Source: Strigamia acuminata
Taxonomy: Eukaryota; Arthropoda; Chilopoda; Geophilomorpha; Linotaeniidae
Assembly (NCBI GenBank): GCA_949358305.1
Contig: OX442315.1
Location: 31,028,427-31,088,426, forward strand
Direction of reading: 5' to 3'
Length of the DNA: 60,000 nucleotides
In this document: positions 13,001 to 24,887 of the stretch, piece by piece
Layout of the letters: each line of letters begins with the position of its first letter
Numbering within the stretch: position 1 is the first letter of the stretch
The notes under the pieces: model-generated
Told to the model about the DNA's origin: nothing
Databases searched by the model: none
The model's input: the letters and a program-made list of their open reading frames with translations, nothing else
Position numbers and translations under genes: made by a program

Positions 13001-14201
13001 CCAAATGGAGACGACGGGGAAAGATAGTCGCTTTCCTGCTTGCACGCTGTCTCGACCAATCAGGAGGCGTAAAAGAAGCAAAACCCCAATCAATTATTCA
13101 AATGGGGTTTTCTCTGATTTCACACTGCATCAGATTCATCACCATCGTCACCCCTTCCTCCCCCTTCCACCACCCGCTTTTCCCCCATTTTCCTAATCAC
13201 CGCGCAGAAGCACCCCCTTCAATCCAGCAGTTGGGCTTGGCCGCAATACTCGACTCCTGCAACGAATATCATTTCTCTCCAATTTTATACACGATGCATA
13301 TAACGCGCATCGTAATGCGCTCCGGAAAAGAAAGAAGAAAAAAAGAGAAGCAAAACGCATTACCCACGCTGCGAACTCCTTGTTATGCAAATTACACCAA
13401 CGCCAACGTGTAGTGTGTGGCGGGAAGATAACGGCGAAGAGGGCACACAATGCCTGATTTAATTATGTCTGAATAAATATTTGCGCCACCACTGCCGCCG
13501 TATACCAACACCGTCAGTAGATACAAAGCAGGAAAATTTACAGCCGACTTCACTAAATAATTATCTGCCTGCAAAAATCCAAAACCCCGCTGCAAACTGC
13601 ACATACGGAGAATTCGAGTCGGCATCATCGCCGAATAAATGTGCTCAGCTTCGGTAGCATCTGCACGAGCTCGAGTCTTTTGCTTTCTTTCTTTCATGTC
13701 AATAAACGGCCATTGATTGCAGGCAGCTGGCACACTCATTTGCATACGACGTGCCACACTCTGCACATGATGGCAGGGAATTAAGGCCCATCAACACCTC
13801 ATTATCAGCACGTGGTGCACGGCCAAGATCATGCGCCAAGATGACAACACATTGACCAAAGTAAGCGAAGATTAAGGAATGACATTGAAGAAATACCATC
13901 CTTTCTTCTCTCTTAACAAACTACAAATTACTCGCAACGAGCCAAATATCTTATTGCCTAATTCGACAATAAAACAATAAAACAAAACCGGAAATAAAAA
14001 TAAAAAACAATACGTCAACGACATTTTTTTTTTAAAAAAAAATTTTCGACATTGATATCAACTTGAGTTGACTCAAGATGATACTCCACTTCCGTTTTCG
14101 ATCCATTCTTGTCAATAGGAATGAGAAATTCTCATTGATTGTATTTTACATTACTTTCTTCCATTAGTGTTTTTGTGCTCTTTGTGTGAGGAGGTGATTA
14201 A

Positions 14202-14266
14202 GCTCTTTTGGTTGAGTGGTTAGTGGCCTTGCCTTTTAATCCAGCAGTTGCTACTTCTTTACCAAT
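14202..14266 (+). repeat. tRNA-like sequence, possible SINE head or tRNA relic
   Basis: TGGTTGAGTGGTTAG resembles a tRNA A box and D arm (Ser/Leu style), followed at the right distance by CTTTTAA, which looks like an anticodon loop, and a degenerate B-box region (GTTGCTACTTC). The anticodon stem pairs poorly, so a functional tRNA is unlikely. An AT-rich tail follows some distance later. Confidence 0.35.
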
Positions 14267-15100
14267 GTCAGTGCAAAAACACAATGTACTTCCAAGCCAG
14301 GACTCGCCCGAATAAACTTTTACATCAATTTGTCTCTGGATAAAACTTATCTAAAACCAGCCTAGAACTATGACCACTAACCTATTGCTCACAACAGCCT
14401 CAAAATTCCCATCGAATGGCAAATGCAACACCATGTCTTGTGGACTATATGGACTATACGCAGAAGTAGGAGTAGACATTCTGATGACACTTTACAACCA
14501 ATATAAAATCCAAAGCAGCCAAATGCGGAGAAAATGGGTTTTGCTTGGAAAGGAGTTAGGAGGAGGATGACCAGACAGAAATGCAAATATTATATCCAAA
14601 CGCCTCTTTCTTGTTTGTACAGCCATCAATTGTGCAGGAAAAAGTCAGTCAATAAAAAGCAGAGAAAAGAGAAAGCAGAGAAAAGTATATCACACTGTTT
14701 TTTGTTTTAGTAAATATATTTGAAATGTGGCTCCACTCCATTTTGTAAAAATTTTTTTTGAAGAAAATAAATTTAGTAAAATAAAAAAGGGAAATAAAAT
14801 AAGAAAAAAAATAAGATTATAATTGGAGTTAATGTACCCCTATGTTAGCGCCCCCCAGCGAGTTTCCAGTCCAACAGTAGAACATGGCCTGTGACCTGAG
14901 TTAAGCAACTGCTCTTCTGAATTACTCAGGTTGCTTAAACACCACTTTTTGAGTTAATTTATTATAAATTATTATGTATTATTAAACATTATTAACCGAA
15001 TTGTCTCAGGCCAATCCATCGAAAAACTAAAACATTAAGCACAAATAAATAAATAAAACAAATCAAAAATAAACAAAAATCTGAGATGTAATAATAAGAA

Positions 15101-15130
15101 ATAATAAATAATAATAATAATAATAATAAT
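15101..15130. repeat. AAT microsatellite
   Basis: About eight ATA units with one interruption. Confidence 0.85.
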
Positions 15131-15254
15131 CATAAAAACAAACTTTCCCACAACTATTAGAAAAATATGCTGTTCATATACAAGGGGAGTATGACAATAA
15201 TAATCATAATAATAATAAATGCATTAAGTTCCAATAAATAAAAACCCGATTACA

Positions 15255-15280
15255 ATAATAATAATAATAATAATAAATAA
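15255..15280. repeat. AAT microsatellite
   Basis: About eight AAT-type units about 600 bp downstream of the PBC-A exon on the transcript. Confidence 0.85.
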
Positions 15281-15844
15281 TGATAAATAATAAAAACAAA
15301 AGTAATAATATAATAATATTTACGAGGAAATGAACAAAACCAGATTTATTTTGACAGGAAAAAAGACGGGAAAGTGGAATAATAAATTAGAAATATAAAA
15401 GAGGATTTATAATAAGGAGCAAGGGAATAAAATGGCGGGAAATTAAAGATTTTTAGACACTGAGTGAGTGTAAAAAAACACGAAATCAACAAGTGCTAAG
15501 ATGGTCAACAGGCTAAGTTCCACTGCCCTATAACGAAGGGGGCAGCGGACTGGACGAATGAATTTCAACCAACCAAAGCATTTCTCTTGGCCCAGCCGCC
15601 CATGCCAAACCCTTAAAAAAATAAAAACACCCCCAATTTAAAAAAAAATAAAAAATATTATTATAAAAAAAAAATTATTTAAAACATGCATTGAAGGAAG
15701 CAAAATTCCTTTCTACGTTAATTTTTATTTTATTTTCAATAAAATAAAATAAAACCAAATTCAGATTCGAAGTGGGGCTGTCCAAGGATGAAAAAAGTGC
15801 CTTTTGTTGATGTGAAATCCACCCGAGCACTGGGAGCCACCAAC

Positions 15845-16260
15845 CTGCTCGTATTTCTCCAACTCTTGCTGGTAGAATCGTCGGATCTGGGCCAACTTGG
15901 TTCGGTAATCAGTGTGCTCGATCGTGTCCGCTTCTGGGGGCTGTTGTCCCGAATCAGATGAGCTCGAAGCGTAGGTAGTACTAACATGGCGATCAGGTGT
16001 GCTACCTACCTGCTCGTATTTTTCTAATTCCTGATGATAGATTTGGCGGATCTGCGCTAATTTGGCCCGGTAGTCCGAGTGTTCGATCGCATTGTCCGGT
16101 TGTCCGGGTCCACCTGACACAGCCGCGGAAGCATTCGCCGCAGCGCCTGCGCCGCCGCCTTTCTCCGGCCCGGCTACTCCTTCGGCGATGAGCATGTTGT
16201 CCAGCCGCATCAGCTGTGGATCTGGCGGTTCTTCTTCCTGTGTATTTCGCAAACTGAGAA
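15845..16260 (-). CDS. exd: exd/PBX exon: end of PBC-A, with internal tandem duplication and two donors
   Basis: This coding exon of extradenticle (PBX) encodes the second part of PBC-A, the region through which PBC proteins bind Homothorax/MEIS partners. Reading right to left, it opens after a good acceptor (tttgtttgcag) in phase 1 with [18 protein letters not shown], continues through [18 protein letters not shown] and an alanine-rich linker, then [19 protein letters not shown] and ELEKYEQ. After EKYEQ there is a strong donor at 16009 (CAG|GTAGGT); using it gives a 251-nt exon, close to the vertebrate counterpart as I recall it. The frame stays open for 55 more codons through a second copy ([26 protein letters not shown]) to a second, weaker donor at 15844 (CAG|GTTGGT). 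Both donors are in phase 0 with the next exon. The duplication is seen directly; use of both donors is inferred. The upstream exon was not found. Confidence 0.95.
15971..16009 (-). promoter_or_regulatory. Predicted RNA hairpin over the proximal PBC-A donor
   Basis: In the transcript the first eight bases of the proximal intron (GTAGGTAG, 16009-16002) are perfectly complementary to CTACCTAC (15978-15971), with a 23-nt loop and two more possible pairs inside one mismatch. Such a stem would hide the U1-binding part of the donor and could favour the distal donor. The complementarity is seen; folding and effect are inferred. Confidence 0.5.
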
Positions 16261-19200
16261 CTGCAAACAAAAACACAAAACACTTTTAATTCATATCCAA
16301 TTCAATTTATCACCAAAATTCCCAAACTCCCAACTTTTCTCATTAAATTCGATACAAATTCGACACAACATTGTCAAACATTAGTGAAACAAATCAACAT
16401 TACGATAAACCCCAAAACTCCCATTAACTCTCAACACCACGCACAATAGTAATCACAATCACACTCTATGTTTAATCTATTCAAATCCGACTGTACGCAC
16501 ATCCGGAAATCCCTCAGACATAAAAGCGGCCTTGCAGAGCCGACTCCCCGAAAAACGCAACGCAATCTCCACGAAAAAGAAGCGACGCCACGCCACGTTC
16601 CGATTGCCAATCACCAAACACAAACATCGCCGATTGCAACAACCTCATTTTCAATTCTTCATTGATGGAATCCTAAAATGCAAACGCAATGCCATCACCA
16701 TCATCATCTTATAATCAAATTACCAGCGCCATATGCCGTAATCAAATTAAGGGACATACTCAAACGAGCAGACAAATTATTGCCAACGACTGTCAACCAT
16801 TTCACGCCGGGATAATTTTCTCCCTTGTCCCAAAAAGAAATTTTTTTATCTCGACAATTTTCCCCTTTACTTCTTTTCACCGACCGAACCAACCCCCGGC
16901 CCCGACCCTTTTTCTTCCCCTCAGCACCAGTCAGCAGTCATCAAGTGGACTCGGCCTGAGAGCATCCATTACTGGATCGCGGTGCTCTGAGTCTCATTCC
17001 GTTTCACAGTAATGGATTCGATCTCCAGAACTAAATGCTTCGTTGGAAAAGAGGGCGGGGAAGGGAGAAACAGAGAGAGAAAGAGAAGAGAAGAGAAGAG
17101 TGAGGGGAGTGCAACTTCACGGGGAAGTGGCCGCATGCACTCCTCGGCTTTCATTTCTACAACAGAAGAGGGCGCGAGCGTCGCTCACCCACCCACGCAT
17201 GAGTTTTCACCAACCCCCTATTCTACCCTTGTGTGAAGGACCATTAACTCCAGAATTGTGCGAGAAACAAAAATCAAAAAAAATAAATTCTTTTAAACAC
17301 TGCACGTTTTTATTTCATTCCGACGCCAGATGGAGTTCCGATGGAAAAAACCCAAAACAACAAAACAAAACAAAACCACATCATCATTTTGACCTATTTC
17401 TATTTTCAAATTGCATTAAAACTTTTTAAAGCCAGAGTCGGCGCAAAAAACGTTTCCGACATTTCCCACCAGAGCGTAAGTTGGAATGTTGACAAAAATC
17501 AAAGGTGACAAGTTTGTTCCGTTTCATCCTTAGTAATTTATACTCCGAGGATCCAAAGTGAGTGACAATTACCATTTGGACCCGTGACGGCAGCAGGTGA
17601 GCAACGCGAGAGGGTGGCGAGGATGAATCCAGGTGAGATGTGGCACATCAAGTTACAGATATAAGAAGCTAAGTGCCGCCTCCCCAGCTCTTATTCTTAG
17701 CTTTTAATCTTGAATGACACTCGGCCTTTTTCAACAAAAAAAAAGCCAACTTTATTTTTTTTTTCTTTCCTTTCCTTTTCTTTTTTCCCGCCTTTTATCC
17801 CTCCCCACTCTTCCCATCAGGCTCACTTGAGTGGCGTACAAAAGAAAGGGACGAGATTAACCGTGCTTCACCCCACCCCACTTCTGTCCTAAAGTCAAGA
17901 ATGCATTTTCAGATTATACTCTTCAAATTAACAACTGTCATACATAGTCAGCACTTTTTTCCCCCTCTCTTGCTGAGTGATTAGGTAGGTAGTTAAAGGG
18001 TTTATGACATTACAAATTCCACACACTTAATATCATTAAAGCTTCACTCTAGCCATGAAATCACTATTGGGTTGCTTACTCAGCTTCCCTGCAACGCTTT
18101 CCTGTTAATCTCATGATTTGACTATTATTGGTGCCATGAAGTGAGTTTTCACTTTCCTTGTGTTGAATAAAAATAAAAAAATAAAATAAAACGTCCATAA
18201 AAAATTTATTTTTATTTTAAATTCACAGGTACGAAGGGGGCCACGAACGCGCCATTTAAATAGACTTAGCTGCATAAAAATAAAAATAAGCCTTTAAAAT
18301 TGTATTTTTTTTTCTCTCTGGTGAATGGCGAAAAGAGAAATAAATTGCACGTTACAAGAGTTTCCTTGGGGACAGTCACCATCTTGAATCTGGTGTGGGC
18401 AATGGGGGAAAAATATGGCGCGAATCTTCCCTCCTCCGTTCCACAATCGCAGCGCTTTTACTGCAGACTTTTATTGTCAATTTGTTTTGCCTAAATTTTA
18501 TCTCTCGCTTTCCTCTCGTGCCAACAGCGCCATCTGATGCACTTTAAAAGCGACATCCACATGGCGGCAATAATTTTTCAACTTCTCTCTATTAGCACCA
18601 GAAGGACAAGATGCACACACACATGTTAAAAAACATTCAACTTCTTTATAGTGCAAAAACGATTCTCTTTTACTGCTGTGTTTACAGAGCAAACAAAATT
18701 TTCCAAACATCAATCCCACGTCTAAATTCTACTTGTAACAATATTTACAGTACATTGATTTGACATGATAAATTTGTTTCTTTCTCGCCCTCGCGCACTG
18801 TTCCGACACACTTCTTCAGGATGCATCAATTTCAATTCTCCTAGCAATCACATTTTAAATTAATGTCATTCATTTGCTCTGATTAATTGCATTCAACGCT
18901 TCATTTCAATTAAAAACAGTTAACAAATGACCATCAAAATTAGTTTAATCAAAATAAGTGAATAAAACTCCCCCATCGAACTTAACTCTCCGAGGACTGG
19001 GCTAAAAAAAACAACGTCAAACCAATGGCGATAAATAAAGATCTGAATCCAAAAATCGTGCTTTGCAGGGAAGCCCCGCTTCAAGTTAGCATTTGATTTT
19101 CAAGGGGTCAAATAAAATTCTAATCAAGAAAATGCTATTCATCCAGATTGTCACTCCTCGAACTTTTAAACTGATTTGAAAGAAGAAAAAAAAATTTGTT

Positions 19201-20506
19201 TAACAATTTCTCGTTCGAATGGGTCTATTTAGTCACCTTAATTTAATATTCGAACGTGCGCACAACACAACCGTATTCCGTATTCCCGAAATCGAATTAT
19301 CGAAAATTCCATTTGCAGTTTGTGACGTAAAAAATATCATTTCCCGTCATCCCAAATCAAAAAAAAAAAAAAATGAAACCCACCCTGTCTCCACTCGAGT
19401 ACTCGACACAAAGACAAGGATAATTTATTCCCACATCACGTTCCACGCTTGCAAACAAAACACAAAACAATTTTTACGCATTCCGAAAACCCGAAAATAA
19501 AAAACGGACGATGAAACACATTTAAACTAAGCCAAACCACTAAGACGACCACCAACTCCTAAACCATCGCCAGCACCGGCGGGCGTGCGTGTGTGTGCAA
19601 CGGCGACTTAGGAGTCTCGAGGGATATAAAATGTTGGCTCAAGAGTGAAAAATGGCGGCATCAAGCAGCCAGAGAATGAGCGCGTGCTCTACGATGACAC
19701 ACTCTTCATGCTTAGCCCAATTTGCTACCACAAAATCCGTCCGTTTCGATTTTGACCTCAAACCTGCCTGTTCCAAATGAGGAATTATGCGCCTGCCTCA
19801 GCGGCACACACCTTACCCCTATCGTTCAGCCAAAGCTCTAGAGATGGGGGGGACCGCGTGCAAAGAGAAGTTCAAAGAGACAAAGATCTGATGGTAGGAA
19901 AGACCATAAATTGTGCTTATAGTAAACATTTGCCGATAAAAGAGTGGACGAGCACAAGGAGCTGAAGAGACCTTGAGCTTATAGAGAAAAGGGAGAGGGA
20001 GAGGAGGTGGCGTCCCAACTGGCAACGATGTATCATCCAAACGGGACACCAGAGCGGCATTACACTATCAACACCCACTCTCGTGGCCCATAATTCATTG
20101 AGGCGCGAGACAAACTGACGCAACTCCCCCCTTACCACCCTCTTTCATCCTTGCCATAATCTTTAAACGGTAAACAAAAATATACGAGGCCCGGCCCGCT
20201 CTTGCGACTCACGGACGAGGAGAGGAGAGGACGTCGCATCGTTAAAGATGGAGGACGAGACGAGAGAGACGCACTGCTCCGCTCTGCTTGATTGCAAAAT
20301 AATGTTGTAAACCATCAAAACATTTTTACAACGAGACGTAGGGTTAAAGGTGCCTCAAAGTTCACTCGACCAACAACACTCGCCCTGGCTGACCCCTAAC
20401 ACTCCCGGATGTGAACGCCAACGTCTCTCTGCTGGCGTCATCAATTATTCACACAAACAGCAGCACGAGTTTAGTTAGGCAATGTTACACTATTCTAATC
20501 CCTTCG

Positions 20507-20508
<2 letters not shown>

Positions 20509-20539
<31 letters not shown>
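20509..20539. repeat. TA dinucleotide repeat
   Basis: About fifteen TA units in the giant intron. Confidence 0.9.
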
Positions 20540-20544
<5 letters not shown>

Positions 20545-23500
20545 AAAGAAATTTTTAAAAAAAGAAAGAAAAAGATTGGAATTTTTCTTTTTCTTTTCTT
20601 TTTTTCTTCTTCCTTTCCAGACTGCGGCGGTTCCACCATTTTCATACTTTTCTCATTTGGTCCCCATTTGAATAAAAAGACCATCACTAGTGTACCTTGA
20701 AAAATTAGGGGGAAAACTGATTATCACACGCCAGAAAGAGAGGAAAAAAATAATTCCGGGGTGTGTGTAGGGGGGAGTGGCATCCCTTCAACCGAAAGGT
20801 CGTCATGGAAACGTTAAAAAAAATTGTAAAAAATGAACCGCTGATTTCCATCCGCATTTTTAACATTTAAAATAAAAACAAAAAATTATAATATTGTATC
20901 GCCTCGATTTACCAGCGCGGCAGAAAATGTTTTTTTTTTCCTTGGCTATATTTCCGTGCTGCACTAATCCAATTATCCAACACAACTAGTGGTAATTTGC
21001 GGCGCCACCAAATCAAGGCGATATGCTACGTAATAAGCCTATTTTCTCCTTATTATTACGACTTTCTATATATAAAATGTTAAATAATGTCTTTTTCCCG
21101 CCTCCTCAATCTCGTTGCTGGCGAAAAAACTGACCCCCAACGCAAACTTGTTCAAATCCCCACGGGGTGCCTCTGATCTCAGCAGGGGTTCCGTTCTAGA
21201 ATTCAATCTAATACGGAGGGGAATGAGGGAGACCCACATCTCACCGTCTGAAGTGGACACAAGGACAAATTATGAAAAATGACCACACCCAGTTCCCATA
21301 GGCGACTTCTTTTCATTCTGCGAGTCTCGCCGTGCGGCTAAGAAGATGGATGGAGAGAGCGGAGGGGGTCTCGAAAGGGGAATAAGGTGGTGGTGGAGGA
21401 GGGAGTGGCAAAGAAGGGTTCTTTAGGGAACACCAGCTGACGCCAGCGCCGTGCCCATGCCCAACCGAGCAGAGTTAAGCCGCGTGCAGTTAGGGATCGC
21501 CGTTTAACGGTCAGTCGAAGGGGCGCCAATGCTAATGGCGAATGACCCAAGGGTGTGTGCAGTGGACAGTGAAAACGGGTTGGACACCGGTTCGATTTCA
21601 GTGACATCGCTCCTATTACATTACCCTAACATGCGGAAATATTACACAAAAGAATAGCAAAAAAAAAATATAGAAAGAAAAAGAAAAAAGCTCCGCCTGA
21701 TATGAGGAGGTAAACTTGCCCGCACAGCACGCGAGTATAGAAAAGAGCGCAAAGCCGACGCGAAGACGACGTCTGGATGTGTAGAGGGGGCTGGTGAAAA
21801 GAAGGGATGAGGAAGAAAAGACGAAGAAAAAAAAAAAAAAAAAGGAAATAAAAAGCATGATTCACTCATCGGAGCCGCATCGGCAAGAGCAGCAACACGC
21901 CCGCTCCCCGCTCCTCCACTCGGCCGTCGTCGACGCCGAAAGACGGTGCAGCTTCCCGCTTCCATTTCCACCTCATAAAACGGAGAGCTGCACGAGAAGC
22001 ACTCACTGATTCCATCTCCATAACACATCATCCCCACCCCCGAGCAAAGTATTGTACACTTCCACCACCCCACCCCACGACCAACCATTCCTCCATCCTC
22101 GGCGAGCATCTTGCAGCATCCTCGTCTCGAGAAATCATCAAAGGGTTGAAGCGGAACATAAACAAAGTCGTCGTTCACAGTCAACAAAAGCCACAAACTT
22201 CACCCGTTACATCATTCCCGACTCTCCCCGCCAACCTTATCTCCAATTTATTCCTCGCCCGATATTTCTTGCCCCCATCGCGCATCTTAATCCAATTTGA
22301 TCATTCCCCTCCATCATACTATTACTAATAGCGTCGATGATCCTTCGCTACGGCAAAAAAACCAGAGCTGCCAGTTAATTACGGCGCATCAAACGCACCC
22401 CCGTCTCGGCAAACCTGACGCTAATCATGATCTGAGACGTAGCGCCCATTTTTAATTGCTTGAGAAAAGTTTGCAGGAGAGAGGAGAATTAAATTTTAAC
22501 CTCATTTACGCCCAAGCATCTTTCTCTTCTTCTTACGCCACAAGTGTCTAGAAATCTCGTAATTAAGGCGAATTTTTTCCCTCTTTCCTATCGCACGGCT
22601 CCGGATGAGAGTGACAAGCAATGGGTGGGGTGGGAGGAAGGTGTTGCAGATGGAAGGAAGAAGTTGCTTCGTGTACATGCTTCCACCTTACATAAATATA
22701 TAATTGAGTGCAAGATGAAAGGCAAAAAGTGTCAGATGATGTTTAATAAATAAAACGAAAGTAATTTTTTTTTAAAACTTATGAACCGGCGTGTACACGG
22801 CGAAGGAAAGGCATGAAAAATGGACGATCCAACATGGCTGCCGGCTCGCAAACTAATTACTCGCAGAACGCAGATATAGAAAAGTGTGCAGAGACTAGAA
22901 GAAAACCACCAAATTTAATTACTCGCTGGGCTGCAACTAAACTTAAGCCTAATTGCCTGGTCCACATATTGAATCATGCATCACTATATTAATATCATAC
23001 ATCTAATACGTGTCTGCTCACTGCGACTGTGCCTTAATAAACAAGGATTTTTCCATGCTCATCCCTCGCTATTCGTTCTCCGCTAACCAATTAAAACGAT
23101 AAGTCCCCCTCGTTCCGTAATGAACCCTGACGCAGTCAAACTGCTATTTCAACCTTTTCACCTCTATATACTTGTGGAATACCAATTTCATCTCCTAAAG
23201 TTGACATAAATCTCAAACTCGATGCTAAAATATATCAATTACCCATTCCAAGAGCGGTCAATTTAAAGATTAAACTTGCAAAACAAATGTTTATATAAAA
23301 GTAATCTTTAGAACAAGAGAAAAGAGAAGAAAAAAAATCCCATCCACGTGATTGCCGTCACTCAAACGAGCAAGAAAAACTATTTGCTTTTATGTATTAT
23401 TACCGAAAAAAAGGAGAGGAAGAAACAGCATTACGCCCGACAGTGAAATTGCACTTGTGCCATCGTTACCATCGGAAAAACCGACATGGAAAACTCTTTG

Positions 23501-24839
23501 GACCTCAAACTCGACTTGACATTCGGCGGCTGGTGCATGACACTCGGCCGCCCGATGTTCGCCAGCCTCGAGTATGCCAACCCGATTGACGTCTGACGCA
23601 TTATCTTTTCATGACAGACAAGCGACAAAATCCCCCGACGGCCAACGCGCACCCTACTCATGTAAACACACTTATTTCGTTGTTACCCACCTCCCCGCAT
23701 CTTTATCCTTTTCCCTCGCGCGTTCCAGTTTTGGCGCCAATTGGACACTTGTGGATGTCAAATTCATGAGTAGACAATAAGACGAGAGGTGGAAGGTGAA
23801 CACGTGAAAAATAAATGAGAAAAGCAAATTCAGACTCCTTCGGCCTCGGCCTCCTCTTTCTCCTCCCCCTCCTCCTCCCGCATGATGGATCCTCGTTTCC
23901 ATGACAACGGGATGCTGCCGAAACGAGCGCCAACTTTATCCCGCGCAAATAAAACAGACAGAGAATTTTCTCCCTTCTTCTACAATTCAAATATGATGGC
24001 GATAATAACAATCATCCGCCTTCACTTACCCCTTTGCCTCCCTCCATTTGCAAAGAATGATGAGACCATTAAATAATTACACACAAGCCTTGTTTTACTC
24101 GTAATAACACGCACATTACAAGCCAATCCAACGACTGCATAATTCAGGAACTGAGAAAACAGATAAAGAATTTAAAAAATAATAATAATAAAAAAAAAAC
24201 GAAAATAAAAAGAATAAAAAAGGTTTCTTCTTATCCAACGAGGACTCCCTCAGGAGACGAGATCGGCTCATCTTTATGGCCACATCTACGGTCGAAGGAT
24301 ACAAAATGCCACACAAAAGCCTTCAAGATGACCGAATTAAAAGCGCAATAACGATGGGCAATAAAACCGGAAAACAAATGTTTTCTTTTTTTATTTTATA
24401 TATATAAGAGTGAATCCGCAAAACCAAATTCAAGATGGAGTAACAGTCGAATTTCCACATAAAATAAAAAAAATTAAAATCGCATATTTCGACCATTGGT
24501 CAAAACTCATAGAAAAACCATTAGCTGCAATGAATTGAAAAGACAAAAATAAAAACACAAACAATGCAATTATTTCTCTTCCATAGCCACAACCAGTCAC
24601 TATACAACTTTTCAATTGAAATTACAACAATTAATGTCTCCAATTCCATAAGCCTCGAGACCATTTCCCCCACTAGCACTAGATTTTTATTGCCCAAAAT
24701 TCAATCTGTCCGCAATTATTTCATCCCCTTCAACATGAAATAGGTCTACTTTTACAACCCCTTAAAACAAAACCAAAAAAAAAAAAAATCCTCACGAACT
24801 AGAAATCCGCACAAACTAAAATCCAAACCAAAGCACGAA

Positions 24840-24887
24840 TAAAAAAAAGAAAAAAAAAAGAAAAAAGAAAAAAAAAAAAAAAAAAAG
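24840..24887. repeat. Interrupted A tract
   Basis: A run of A broken by a few G residues; a T-rich tract on the transcribed sense strand. Confidence 0.9.

Larger units (their letters stand above)
8673..15844 (-). other. 7.2-kb exd intron between PBC-A and PBC-B
   Basis: A large intron that includes a C-rich plus-strand stretch (about 9140-10250), a CT microsatellite, a tRNA-like sequence (14202-14266) and AAT microsatellites near 15100 and 15255. Some GC-richer patches (10690-11150, 11700-11930, 12900-13820) could be regulatory but contain no recognised exon. Confidence 0.8.

Noticed and set aside
15997-16289. Plus-strand and alternative minus-strand frames over the PBC-A exon
   Set aside because: Shadows of the correct frame, which alone gives the PBC-A sequence.
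20243-20308. Short plus-strand frame starting MEDETRE
   Set aside because: It looked like a start exon, but it is on the opposite strand to exd, only about 20 codons long and shows no PBC-A similarity.
21642-22196. 184-codon minus-strand frame as an exon
   Set aside because: Rich in Phe, Ser and Pro runs arising from T/C-rich tracts, with an overlapping open frame in another phase; no PBX or other similarity.
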